Positions 1 to 6,745 of a DNA stretch of 7,661 nt are shown in pieces. The DNA is from Geodermatophilaceae bacterium (GTDB lineage Bacteria; Actinomycetota; Actinomycetes; Mycobacteriales; Geodermatophilaceae): positions 1 to 7,661 of the forward strand of contig JACCTM010000357.1 of assembly GCA_013812385.1 (NCBI GenBank), given 5' to 3'. Both the position numbers and the translations under genes were made by a program. The notes beneath the pieces were generated by a model. That model saw only the letters and a program-made list of their open reading frames with translations. It was not told the origin of the DNA and ran no database searches. The first letter of the stretch is position 1; each line of letters begins with the position of its first letter.

Positions 1-459
1 CTCACCGGAGTTGATCGTGATGACCGGGATGCCGGCCTCCACCGCCGCCTCGATCGAGCCTTGCAGGGCATCGGGATTGGCCATCGACACGACGATCCCG
101 GAGGCGCCTTGGGCCACCGCGTTGTCGATCAGCCGTGCCTGAGCCGCTGCGTCTCCGTCACTTGTGTAGTTGACCTCGACGCCGAGGTCCTCTCCGGCCT
201 GCTCGGCGCCGTTCTGCGCCACGCTCCAGAATGCGTCGCCGTCACCGCCGTGCGTGATCACCGCGATGGTCAGATCTCCGGATGCGGCTGGGCCCCCGCC
301 CTCACCACCGCCTCCGGTCGAGTCGGCCGGTTCCTCGGACTCGGATCCGCTGGGACCCGTGCAGGCAGCCAGGACGACGAGGCTGACCGCTGCCAGTGCT
401 GCCTTCCACCAGGAGGTCCTCCCCGGTGCGGCCGACGGGCGGTTCGACGAGCTGATCAT
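1..459 (-). CDS. Sugar ABC transporter substrate-binding lipoprotein (partial, N-terminal 153 residues)
   Basis: This is the N-terminal part of a periplasmic-binding-protein-like lipoprotein of the ribose/inositol-type sugar family (RbsB-like, type 1 fold). It would capture a sugar or cyclitol outside the membrane for an ABC importer. Seen: a Trp-Trp-Lys start to a hydrophobic segment (residues 17-32), a lipobox LAAC with the lipidated Cys at 33, a Ser/Glu/Gly-rich linker (34-61), then the first β-α-β units of the binding domain (LTIAVITHGG from 63; GIVVSMANPDAL; AGIPVITINSGE). The frame is open to the window edge. The family is usually about 330-370 residues, so more than half is missing. 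The ATG is fixed by an AAGGAG Shine-Dalgarno sequence 5 nt upstream and by a 4-nt ATGA overlap with the preceding IolE-like gene, so transport and catabolism appear co-expressed. The ligand cannot be read from this fragment. The family is quite certain. Confidence 0.92.
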   Translation of the reverse strand, partial: MISSSNRPSAAPGRTSWWKAALAAVSLVVLAACTGPSGSESEEPADSTGGGGEGGGPAASGDLTIAVITHGGDGDAFWSVAQNGAEQAGEDLGVEVNYTSDGDAAAQARLIDNAVAQGASGIVVSMANPDALQGSIEAAVEAGIPVITINSGE

Positions 460-1394
460 GGGATCTCCTTCTCAACAGTTCCCGACGGCAGCGCCGCCGT
501 GAAATACGCAATGCTCGCGGCGGTGTCGCGCCGCGGTTGACGTTGGGAGTCATCGTGGTCGATTCCGGAAGCTGGCGGTCCGTCCTGGCCCACCGGGAGC
601 GCCGTGTCCTGCTCCAGGACCCACCATCTCTCGTACCCGGCCGCGGTGAGCGTTTGGATGATCTCGCGTACGGGGACGTCGCCCTGACCCAGCGGGCGGT
701 ACAGACCGGCGGCGACTGCGCGCTGGTAGCTGATCTCCCCGGATCGCACCTGGGCGGCGACGGCCGCGTCGACATCCTTGAGATGGACGTGAGCGACCCG
801 GCCGCCGTGGTTGCCAGCTAGGGCGAGTGGGTCGGTGCCGCCGATGAGCAGGTGACCGGTGTCCAGGCATAGCGGCAGTGAGCTGCTGGCCAGGAATCGG
901 TCCACCTCAGCGGCGGTTTCGATGTGGGTCCCCACGTGCGGATGCACGGCGGTGACCAAGCCGTGTGAAGTGGCGATCTTCGACACGTCGTCCAGCGTGT
1001 CGACCAGCCGTACCCACGCATCATCGTCGAGTACCGGGCGGGTGTCGTAGTCGTCGAGGCCGGTTGCCGCAGCAACCACGAGCACCTGCCCGCCGGCGCC
1101 GGCTAGCAGGGCGCAGGCCCGCTCGGCCTCGCTCAGCGTCGCTTCGCGTACGGAGGCGTCGTGCAGGACCAGAGCCAGGAACGCACCGACCAGAGTCAGG
1201 CCGTGGGCGGCCAGCCGCGCCCTCAGCGGTTCGACCTGTTCGGGCAGGAACCCCGGCGGGCCCAACTCGGTTGCCCGAAGCCCGAGCGAGGCCATCTCGG
1301 AGAGCACCTGCTCGACCGGCAGCACGTGCCCCCAACCGGGAACCTCGCAGACGCCCCAGCTGATCGGCGCGCCGGCCAGCCGCAGCGCGCTCAT
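456..1394 (-). CDS. IolE-like sugar phosphate isomerase/epimerase (TIM barrel)
   Basis: This 312-residue cytoplasmic protein belongs to the xylose-isomerase-like TIM-barrel (AP-endonuclease 2 type) family, which includes inosose dehydratase IolE, sugar epimerases and enzymes that eliminate from 3-keto sugars. Seen: an IolE-like N-terminus (APISWGVCEVPGWG, residues 9-22; ATELGPPGFLP, 41-51), HPHVGTHIET (151-160), CLDTGH (176-181), AHVHLKDVD (201-209), PLGQGDV (234-240) and WVLEQD (258-263). D178, H204 and E261 are the likely metal ligands; the D178-H204 spacing of 26 matches D-tagatose 3-epimerase (D185/H211). His151 and His153 sit where many relatives have a Glu, as in IolE. The C-terminal tail after 263 is longer and more polar than in IolE as I recall it. 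ATG 1394 is chosen because it forms an ATGA overlap with the DUF993 stop and follows a GGGGTGAG-like site. Its own stop overlaps the next ATG. Dehydratase, eliminase or epimerase are all possible. The fold is certain, the substrate unknown. Confidence 0.88.
   Translation of the reverse strand: MSALRLAGAPISWGVCEVPGWGHVLPVEQVLSEMASLGLRATELGPPGFLPEQVEPLRARLAAHGLTLVGAFLALVLHDASVREATLSEAERACALLAGAGGQVLVVAAATGLDDYDTRPVLDDDAWVRLVDTLDDVSKIATSHGLVTAVHPHVGTHIETAAEVDRFLASSSLPLCLDTGHLLIGGTDPLALAGNHGGRVAHVHLKDVDAAVAAQVRSGEISYQRAVAAGLYRPLGQGDVPVREIIQTLTAAGYERWWVLEQDTALPVGQDGPPASGIDHDDSQRQPRRDTAASIAYFTAALPSGTVEKEIP
465..470 (-). promoter_or_regulatory. Strong ribosome binding site of the substrate-binding protein gene
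   Basis: On the minus strand this reads AAGGAG, 5 nt before the ATG at 459. It is the best Shine-Dalgarno match in the window and lies inside the 3' end of the IolE-like gene. A strong site here fits the need for more binding protein than enzyme from one message (inference). Confidence 0.8.
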
Positions 1395-2575
1395 GCGCTC
1401 ACCCCGGCTACGTCCAACAGCACTGTCATCCTGCGCGCGGCCAACTCCGGGTCCGGAAGCAGCCGGGCGTCGTTGGCCAGCGCGAAAAGGGCGGACAGGT
1501 GCAGCACCGAACGTGCCGACTGCAGCCCGCCTACCATCGTGAATCCGGGCTGGTGCCCGTTCAGCCATGCCAGAAAGGCGATGCCCGTCTTGTAGTAGCG
1601 AGTGGGTTGAGTGAAGATGTGCCGCGACAGGTCGAGTGTGGCTGCCATCTCGGCGTCGTAGCACTCGACGTCATCGACATCGAGTGCGGAGAGTGCGGCC
1701 GCCGCGGCCGGGGCGATGGCCGCGAAGGCGCCGAGCAGGGCATCGGAGTGGTGGGTGCCATCGCCGCGGATCAGCTCGGGGTAGTGGAAGTCGTCGCCAG
1801 TGTAGAGCCGGACCGCAGCGGGCAGCCGAGGTCGCAGGCCGATCTCGTGCGCCGCCTCGAGCAGCGAGACTTTGACTCCGTCGATCTTGGCGCTGTGTTC
1901 TCGCACGACAGCCAAGAAGGTCTCAGTGGCGAGCGTGACGTCGCTCGAGCCCCAGTAGCCGCGAAGCGCCGGGTCGAAAATGTCTCCCAACCAGTGCAGG
2001 ATCACCGGCTCCCGCACTTGGGCCAGCAGCGCGTCGTAGACCCGCAGGTAGTCCTCGGCGGTCTCGGCCACCTGAGTCAACTGGCGCGAGGCCATCAGGA
2101 TCACCTGCGATCCTGTGGACTCCACGAACTCGACCTGCTCGGTGTAGGCGTCGATGACCTCACGGAGCGTCCTGACATCGCCGCGGTGGTCGGTACCCGC
2201 GCCCGAGGCGATTCGTGCGCCCATCAGCTGTGCCTGACCAGCGCTGCGCGAGATGAGCTCCTGGACTGCGGGCCAGTCCAGGCCCATATTGCGCTGGGCG
2301 GTGTCCATCGCCTCCGCGATGCCCAGCCCATAGCGGATCAGCTGCCGGCGGATGGCCAACGTGGAATCCCAGTCCACAACCGCGGGGGCACCCGGAACGT
2401 TGTCCCCTCTCGGGTCGGCGACGACGTGGGCGGCAGCGAACGCGACCCGCTGCTGGTACGGACCCGGGTGCTCGGTCCAGGCGCGGGGTTCCCACAGCTC
2501 TATGGTGTCCCACCCATCGGCCACCGGCAGGCGCAGATGCTGACCCGTCGGTGCTGTGGACGGGCTGGTCAGCAT
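1391..2575 (-). CDS. DUF993 family protein (aldolase-like TIM barrel)
   Basis: This 394-residue protein is recognised as DUF993, a family usually annotated as 'dihydrodipicolinate synthase family protein' and, to my knowledge, without an assigned reaction. Seen: LPVADGWDTIELWEP near the start (residues 16-30), AVVDWDSTLAIRRQLI (65-80), QVILMASRQL (157-166), VILHWLGDIFDPALRGYWG (191-209), DGVKVSLLE (232-240), RLYTGDDFHYPELIRGDG (266-283) and TRYYKTGIAFLAWLNGHQ (335-352). Lys235 in VKVSLL sits where class I aldolases of the DapA superfamily carry the Schiff-base lysine, so it is the candidate catalytic residue (inference). The length fits the family. The start is ATG 2575, 2 nt after the stop of the upstream oxidoreductase gene. 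A GTG at 2581 in the same frame would give a GTGA overlap and two more residues, and cannot be excluded. The stop overlaps the IolE-like ATG. Genes for sugar oxidation on both sides suggest it acts on a keto-sugar or an elimination product. Confidence 0.87.
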   Translation of the reverse strand: MLTSPSTAPTGQHLRLPVADGWDTIELWEPRAWTEHPGPYQQRVAFAAAHVVADPRGDNVPGAPAVVDWDSTLAIRRQLIRYGLGIAEAMDTAQRNMGLDWPAVQELISRSAGQAQLMGARIASGAGTDHRGDVRTLREVIDAYTEQVEFVESTGSQVILMASRQLTQVAETAEDYLRVYDALLAQVREPVILHWLGDIFDPALRGYWGSSDVTLATETFLAVVREHSAKIDGVKVSLLEAAHEIGLRPRLPAAVRLYTGDDFHYPELIRGDGTHHSDALLGAFAAIAPAAAAALSALDVDDVECYDAEMAATLDLSRHIFTQPTRYYKTGIAFLAWLNGHQPGFTMVGGLQSARSVLHLSALFALANDARLLPDPELAARRMTVLLDVAGVSA

Positions 2576-2577
2576 GG

Positions 2578-3720
2578 TCACCGCCGGTCGCCCATGACCA
2601 CCCGGACGCCCTCGGCAGAGGAGCGGAGTCCTGCGTCGACGAGCTGGAGTCCGCGGACGCCGGCCATGAGGTCGTACGGATGCGGGCGACCGGTGTGCAC
2701 GTCGGTCAAGAACTGCTCCCACTGCGACCGGAAGCCGTTACCGAACTCCCGGTTGTCGGGGATCTGCTCCCACTGCGTCCGGAAATCATGGTCGGTGGGC
2801 ACATCCGGGTTCCACACCGGCTTGGGCGTGCACGCTCGGGGCTGGATCCGGCAGCCGAACAAGCCGGCGACCGCTGAGCCGTGCGTGCCGTCGACCTGAA
2901 ACTCGACGAGCTCGTCACGGTCTACGCGCACCGCCCACGACGAGTTGATCTGGGCGATGATGCCGCCTTCGAGCTCGAAGATGGCATACGCAGCGTCGTC
3001 GGCTGTCGCGTCGTACGGCTGGCCCTGCTCGTCCCAACGCTGCGGGATGTGGGTGACTGCCCTGGCCATGACCGACTCGATCCGGCCGAACAGGTTCTCC
3101 AGTACGTAGTTCCAGTGACAGAACATATCGAGAACTATCCCTCCACCGTCCTGCGCTCGGTAGTTCCAGCTGGGCCGCTGGGCTGGTTGCCAGTCGCCCT
3201 CGAAGACCCAGTAGCCGAACTCGCCGCGCACCGACAGGATGCGGCCGAAGAACCCGGAGTCGACGAGGCGCTTCAGTTTCACCAGACCCGGCAGGTAGAG
3301 CTTGTCGTGCACGACGCCATGAATGACGCCGGCACCGGCAGCGGCATCGGCGAGCTCCATCCCCTCGGTCACCGACGCCGCGATCGGCTTCTCGGTATAG
3401 ATGTGCTTGCCGGCCGCGATCGCCTTGAGGATCGACTTTCTGCGCTCACTGGTGACTTGGGCGTCGAAGTAGATGCCGGCGCTGTCGTCGGCCAGCGCCG
3501 TCCCGAGATCGGCATGGAACTCGGCGACGTCGTGCTTGGCGGCCAGCGCGGCGAGTCGGTCGTGGCTGCGGCCGACCAGTATCGGCTCGACCTGAATGCG
3601 CGAGCCGTCCGGCAGCCCGACTCCGCCATCGTCCCGGATCGCGAGGATCGAGCGCAGCAGGTGCTGGCGGTAACCCATACGACCGGTGACGCCGTTCATG
3701 ATGATGCGCAAGGGTGTCAT
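2578..3720 (-). CDS. Gfo/Idh/MocA family oxidoreductase (second of two)
   Basis: This 380-residue NAD(P)-dependent dehydrogenase probably oxidises a hydroxyl of a sugar or cyclitol to a ketone in the cytoplasm. Seen: an N-terminal Rossmann fold with an atypical glycine motif (NGVTGRMG, residues 9-16), the family EKP motif (HIYTEKPIA, 106-114, Lys111), then the C-terminal α/β domain with GGGIVLDMFCHW (192-203), holding the Asp198 and His202 pair expected for catalysis. The C-terminus contains FRTQWEQ and FRSQWEQ encoded by a near-identical DNA repeat (separate entry). ATG 3720 is chosen because GGAG lies 10 nt upstream and the previous stop is only 7 nt away. The upstream in-frame extension would run into the DapA-like gene. 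It stops at 2578, just before the DUF993 start. The catalytic set is complete, so an active dehydrogenase is expected. Unlike its paralogue at 6742-7661, it keeps the usual Asp. The substrate is unknown. Confidence 0.92.
   Translation of the reverse strand: MTPLRIIMNGVTGRMGYRQHLLRSILAIRDDGGVGLPDGSRIQVEPILVGRSHDRLAALAAKHDVAEFHADLGTALADDSAGIYFDAQVTSERRKSILKAIAAGKHIYTEKPIAASVTEGMELADAAAGAGVIHGVVHDKLYLPGLVKLKRLVDSGFFGRILSVRGEFGYWVFEGDWQPAQRPSWNYRAQDGGGIVLDMFCHWNYVLENLFGRIESVMARAVTHIPQRWDEQGQPYDATADDAAYAIFELEGGIIAQINSSWAVRVDRDELVEFQVDGTHGSAVAGLFGCRIQPRACTPKPVWNPDVPTDHDFRTQWEQIPDNREFGNGFRSQWEQFLTDVHTGRPHPYDLMAGVRGLQLVDAGLRSSAEGVRVVMGDRR
2713..2784. repeat. Imperfect in-frame direct repeat of 21 nt within the Gfo/Idh gene
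   Basis: Positions 2713-2733 and 2764-2784 match at 20 of 21 bases (a/t difference at 2727/2778). They are offset by 51 nt, exactly 17 codons. On the minus strand they encode FRSQWEQ and FRTQWEQ in the C-terminal part of the oxidoreductase. This could be a small internal duplication or chance similarity between two conserved segments. Confidence 0.7.
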
Positions 3721-3727
3721 CGTGGGC

Positions 3728-4792
3728 TCACTCCAGCCAGCAAGAGAGGCGCTCGGCGACGAAAGCGTCGTCTGCCAGGTGTGGATAGGAGCGGGCAACC
3801 CGGTCGATCTCCTCGGCCTGGCCCGGCGAGAGCTCCTCCTCCGGGTCCAGGCAGCGCCGGGACGGGAACAGACCCTGGCGGCGCAGCACCTCGTTGATCC
3901 CGGCGATACAGCCGCGGAAGTCGCCAGCGACATCGAAGAACGCGCCATTGGCGTCGGTCACCTCCGCTGCGGCGGTGAGCAGCTCCAGCGGGACCGCACC
4001 CGAGTCGATCGCTGCGCGGACCCGTTCGAACAACTCCACCGCCCCCCGGGTCCACACCGCCCAGTGGCCGAGCAGCCCACCGACGAAGCGTCGACCCACG
4101 GTCCGCCCGTCGGGCGTTCTCACCAGGAACGGGGTGAGCAGGTCCATGAGGATGCTGTCGTCGTTACCGGTGTAGAGCGCGACCTCGTCGCCGCGCGCCG
4201 AGGCAACCACCCCGCGCACGACGTCCCAGGTCCGATATCGGTCGAACGGCGCGGCCTTGACGGCAACTACGCCGGGCACGTCGGCGAAGTCGCGCCAGAA
4301 GACGTGATCCAACGGCCGCCCGCCGACCGCCAGTTGCAGGTAGAACCCCACCACCGGCAGCACCTCCGCCACCGCTGCTGCGCGCCGGATCAGGTCGGCG
4401 GGAGTGTGGTCGGCCAGCCCGCTCGGACTGAGCAAGACCGCGTCGTATCCCAACTCGCGAGCCATCCTCGCCTCGGTGACGGCTTGGCCGGCCGGTCCGC
4501 AGGCACCGGCGATGAGCAGGACGGGCCGATCCCACCGCTCGGTGTGCGTGTGGACCTCCTCGGCCGCTAGCTCCAGCACCGGCCGAAGGAGACCGGCTTC
4601 TCGGATCGAGAACTGCGTCGTGTGCACGCCCACCGCAACGCCGCCGACGCCGGCGTCGAGGTAGTAGCGGGTGACCGCACGCTGATGGCGGGGGGAGAGC
4701 CGGCCGCCCTGGTCAAGGGCCAACGGGTGCGCGGGTACGACCGTCCCGCCGGAGAGCAGTCGGGCTTTGGCCGGGGCCAGGGTCGCCGCCAT
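3728..4792 (-). CDS. DapA-like aldolase/lyase (dihydrodipicolinate synthase superfamily)
   Basis: This 354-residue TIM-barrel protein belongs to the DHDPS/N-acetylneuraminate lyase superfamily, in which a lysine forms a Schiff base with a keto substrate. Seen: GVHTTQF (residues 55-61) in the place of the usual GTTGE, VVGFYLQ with Tyr151, and GVVAVKAAPFD with Lys179. The Tyr-to-Lys spacing of 28 equals that of E. coli DapA (Y133/K161), which supports Lys179 as the Schiff-base residue. The arginine that E. coli DapA places 5 residues after the Tyr to bind a carboxylate is absent; here that position is Val156. It is therefore unlikely to be the lysine-biosynthesis enzyme. The protein is longer than DapA (about 290 residues), with an extended C-terminus ending in CWLE. 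ATG 4792 shares one base with the preceding stop (TGATG). Without a good Shine-Dalgarno site, initiation probably depends on coupling. Likely role: retro-aldol, dehydratase or lyase step on a keto-sugar derivative (inference). Confidence 0.88.
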   Translation of the reverse strand: MAATLAPAKARLLSGGTVVPAHPLALDQGGRLSPRHQRAVTRYYLDAGVGGVAVGVHTTQFSIREAGLLRPVLELAAEEVHTHTERWDRPVLLIAGACGPAGQAVTEARMARELGYDAVLLSPSGLADHTPADLIRRAAAVAEVLPVVGFYLQLAVGGRPLDHVFWRDFADVPGVVAVKAAPFDRYRTWDVVRGVVASARGDEVALYTGNDDSILMDLLTPFLVRTPDGRTVGRRFVGGLLGHWAVWTRGAVELFERVRAAIDSGAVPLELLTAAAEVTDANGAFFDVAGDFRGCIAGINEVLRRQGLFPSRRCLDPEEELSPGQAEEIDRVARSYPHLADDAFVAERLSCWLE

Positions 4793-5823
4793 CAATACCG
4801 CCCGGTCCGCACTTGGAACTTGGTCGGCTTGTCCAACGTGACGCCACCTCGGGCGACCCAGTCGGCGGTCCAGGCCACCACCTGGGCCAGCGCAACGCTG
4901 GGGTAGCCGAACATGCGGTGCGCCTGGGACCCGTCCGAGAGCAGAGCGCTGGCCTGCTCCTCGCCGCAGAAGATCGGCTCTACGCCGAGCAGGCGCCCGA
5001 ACTCGGTGGCCATGCTGTGAATCGACACGGTCTCCGGGCCGGTGGCGTTGAGCACGCGAGGAGGCGACTCACACCAACGCAGCGCCCGCAGGGCGTAGGC
5101 ATTGGCGTCGCCCTGCCAGACCACGTTGACCGCCGCGGTGGACACATCGACCGGCGTGCCATCCCGGACCGCCGTAGCGATCTCGACCAACACGCCGTAC
5201 CGCAGTTCGACGGCGTAGTTGAGCCGGTAGAGCAGCAGACGCAGCCCGAGCCGGCGGGAAACGTCTTCGAGCAGCCGCTCGCGAGCCAGGCACGACGCGG
5301 CATACTCTCCCACGGGTTGGGTTGCGTCGCGTTCGCTCGCACCACCGCGGACCACCTCGCGCAGTCCGTAGACGTTGCCGGTGGAGAACGCCACCATCCG
5401 GCTGTCCCGGTAGCGGCGTCCCAGTCGCCCGGCGAGATAGCCGTTCGTGGCCCACGTCAGGTGTTCTTGGCCCGCGGTGCCGAACTTGCGCCCGACCATG
5501 TAGACGACGTTGGCAGCGTCAGGCAGCGCGTCGATGACATCGTCGTCGAGCAGGTCGACGGTGTCGGTCTGCACGCCGGCCGCCTCGAGGGATTCGCGCA
5601 CCCCCGGCTCGGAGAACCGCGACACCGCCATCACCCGGCGATCCGACCCGGCAGCGTCGAGGGCGCGACGGGCCATCCGCGCCAACGTGGGCCCCATCTT
5701 GCCGGCCGCCCCGAGTACGAGGATGTCGCCGTCGAGGGCCGCGAGGTCGTCGACGACGCCCGGCGACGGACGGCTCAGCAGCTCTTCCAGCGCGGGAAGG
5801 TCGACGATTCGCTCAGGCCACAT
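4792..5823 (-). CDS. NAD-dependent epimerase/dehydratase-like extended SDR with altered active site
   Basis: This 343-residue Rossmann-fold protein of the extended SDR (NAD-dependent epimerase/dehydratase) family is probably cytoplasmic. Seen: the dinucleotide-binding glycine motif GAAGKMG (residues 38-44) after a roughly 30-residue N-terminal extension, NVVYMVGRKFG (105-115), STGNVYG (147-153) giving the central Ser/Thr, and VGEYAASCLARE (171-182). The last aligns with the catalytic YxxxK, but Lys is replaced by Cys178 while Tyr174 remains. VLNATGPE (238-245) resembles the substrate-binding region of sugar epimerases. The missing lysine means a classical redox role is uncertain; it may bind NAD without turning it over, or use other residues. 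The start at 5823 overlaps the end of the DUF6807 gene by 11 nt, and the stop overlaps the DapA-like ATG by one base. Similar SDR and DapA-like genes occur side by side in other bacteria as far as I recall (not checked). Confidence 0.87.
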   Translation of the reverse strand: MWPERIVDLPALEELLSRPSPGVVDDLAALDGDILVLGAAGKMGPTLARMARRALDAAGSDRRVMAVSRFSEPGVRESLEAAGVQTDTVDLLDDDVIDALPDAANVVYMVGRKFGTAGQEHLTWATNGYLAGRLGRRYRDSRMVAFSTGNVYGLREVVRGGASERDATQPVGEYAASCLARERLLEDVSRRLGLRLLLYRLNYAVELRYGVLVEIATAVRDGTPVDVSTAAVNVVWQGDANAYALRALRWCESPPRVLNATGPETVSIHSMATEFGRLLGVEPIFCGEEQASALLSDGSQAHRMFGYPSVALAQVVAWTADWVARGGVTLDKPTKFQVRTGRY

Positions 5824-6745
5824 GCTCGGAGTCCGTCCGGCCCGGGACGTGGTTCACCAGGCGAGCGACGTCCTCGGCTTCGAGCGCACCATCGGCGACG
5901 ATGACGTCATGGGTCAGGCGCAGCTCCTCCGCCGCCGGTAGGGCCAAGATCTCATCGAACATGAAGGCGAAGCTGACGCAGGCGAACGGCTGTGACCGAA
6001 CGAACCACTTGGTGGGGTAGCGCACGTTCTCGGGATGGTCGACGAAGACCAGCGTCGAGAAGCGCCCCGACCCATCGTGCTGTCCGACGAAGGCGAGCCA
6101 GGGGCTCGCCGATCCCATCGCGGCGGCGGCGTCTGTTGTGCCGTCGGAGGTGAAGACCTGCCCACCGGTGAAGGATCGAGGACCGCGCCAGAACAGCCCG
6201 CCGTACCCGGACTCGGGGCGGCCGGCGATCGTCGGGCTGGAGAACTCGAGCCTCCGGTCGGTCACATTGCGCAGTGCCAGGCGGAATCTGATCCGGTAGC
6301 GGCCAGCCTGTGGGGCGACGTCGGCGAACTCGATCTCACGGTGCTCTTCGAGCATCCGGTCGCCGTCCTCATCCAGCCAGTCCAGCGCCTCGCGAAGCAC
6401 CGCACGCCCGTCCGCAACGCCGACGTCTTCCCAGCTGCGGTGCAGCATCTGACCTTGGTTGTCGAGGTCGACATAGCCCGATCCGTGGACGTAGGTCGCA
6501 CCGCCCCAGAAGTTGCTGCCGGACACGCTGGTCGCGGTCATCTGGATGCCGCGATGCCACACGTGGTCATGCGGACGCAGCAGCGTGACCTCCTCACCAG
6601 CGAGCGTCCGTAGCGGATGCAGGTAGGGCTTGGGCGACTCGTACAACGGCGTGTCAGGTCGGAAGACGTAGCGGGCGATCTCGGCATCTGCAACGTGTAC
6701 GACGACGGCGCCCTCGTCGACGCGGAGACTCAGCTGCTCGGTCAC
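5813..6745 (-). CDS. DUF6807 (PmoA-like) family protein
   Basis: This 310-residue protein is recognised as DUF6807, often labelled 'PmoA family protein'. That label should not be read as methane monooxygenase: there are no membrane segments and no methane genes nearby. Seen: YESPKPYLHPLRTLAGEEVT (residues 35-54), RPHDHVWHRG (57-66) with His59, His61 and His64 as possible metal or substrate ligands, NFWGG (78-82), and SGYGGLFWRGPRSF (179-192) followed by FVDHPENVRYPTKWFV (234-249). The composition suggests a β-rich soluble fold. No signal peptide is present, so it is probably cytoplasmic. The start is GTG 6745: it overlaps the previous stop as GTGA and has GGAG 8 nt upstream. The in-frame ATG at 6781 would overlap the previous gene by 40 nt. 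The family often accompanies Gfo/Idh oxidoreductases as I recall. Its biochemical activity is not known to me, and a role on an oxidised sugar or glycoside is a guess. Confidence 0.82.
   Translation of the reverse strand: MTEQLSLRVDEGAVVVHVADAEIARYVFRPDTPLYESPKPYLHPLRTLAGEEVTLLRPHDHVWHRGIQMTATSVSGSNFWGGATYVHGSGYVDLDNQGQMLHRSWEDVGVADGRAVLREALDWLDEDGDRMLEEHREIEFADVAPQAGRYRIRFRLALRNVTDRRLEFSSPTIAGRPESGYGGLFWRGPRSFTGGQVFTSDGTTDAAAAMGSASPWLAFVGQHDGSGRFSTLVFVDHPENVRYPTKWFVRSQPFACVSFAFMFDEILALPAAEELRLTHDVIVADGALEAEDVARLVNHVPGRTDSEHVA

Noticed and set aside
61..540. Plus-strand frame opposite the binding-protein gene
   Set aside because: The minus-strand lipoprotein with lipobox and SD explains the region; the plus-strand product is unrecognisable.
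1395..1664. 90-residue N-terminal extension of the IolE-like gene
   Set aside because: It would overlap DUF993 by about 270 nt and is Arg/Pro-rich without homology, whereas ATG 1394 gives the exact family N-terminus and an ATGA overlap.
1499..2899. 466-residue plus-strand reading frame
   Set aside because: It lies antisense to the DUF993 and Gfo/Idh genes, has no recognisable domain and arises from high-GC codon bias.
3721..3727. Possible internal promoter or terminator in the longest intergenic gap
   Set aside because: The largest gap is only 7 nt and no hairpin or promoter-like element is visible.
2881..3897. 338-residue plus-strand reading frame
   Set aside because: Antisense to the second Gfo/Idh gene and the end of the DapA-like gene, with no family resemblance and a low-complexity Arg/Pro/Gly C-terminus.
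3721..3948. 76-residue N-terminal extension of the second Gfo/Idh gene
   Set aside because: It overlaps the DapA-like gene and is Arg/Ser-rich. The Rossmann strand begins directly after ATG 3720, which has its own SD.
4813..5904. 363-residue plus-strand reading frame
   Set aside because: Mirrors the SDR gene in the antisense frame. The minus-strand product has clear Rossmann motifs and coupled start and stop, while this one has none.
5813..6745. Methane/ammonia monooxygenase subunit (from the 'PmoA' family name)
   Set aside because: No membrane segments, no pmoB or pmoC neighbours and a soluble His/Trp-rich sequence; the name is only a family label.
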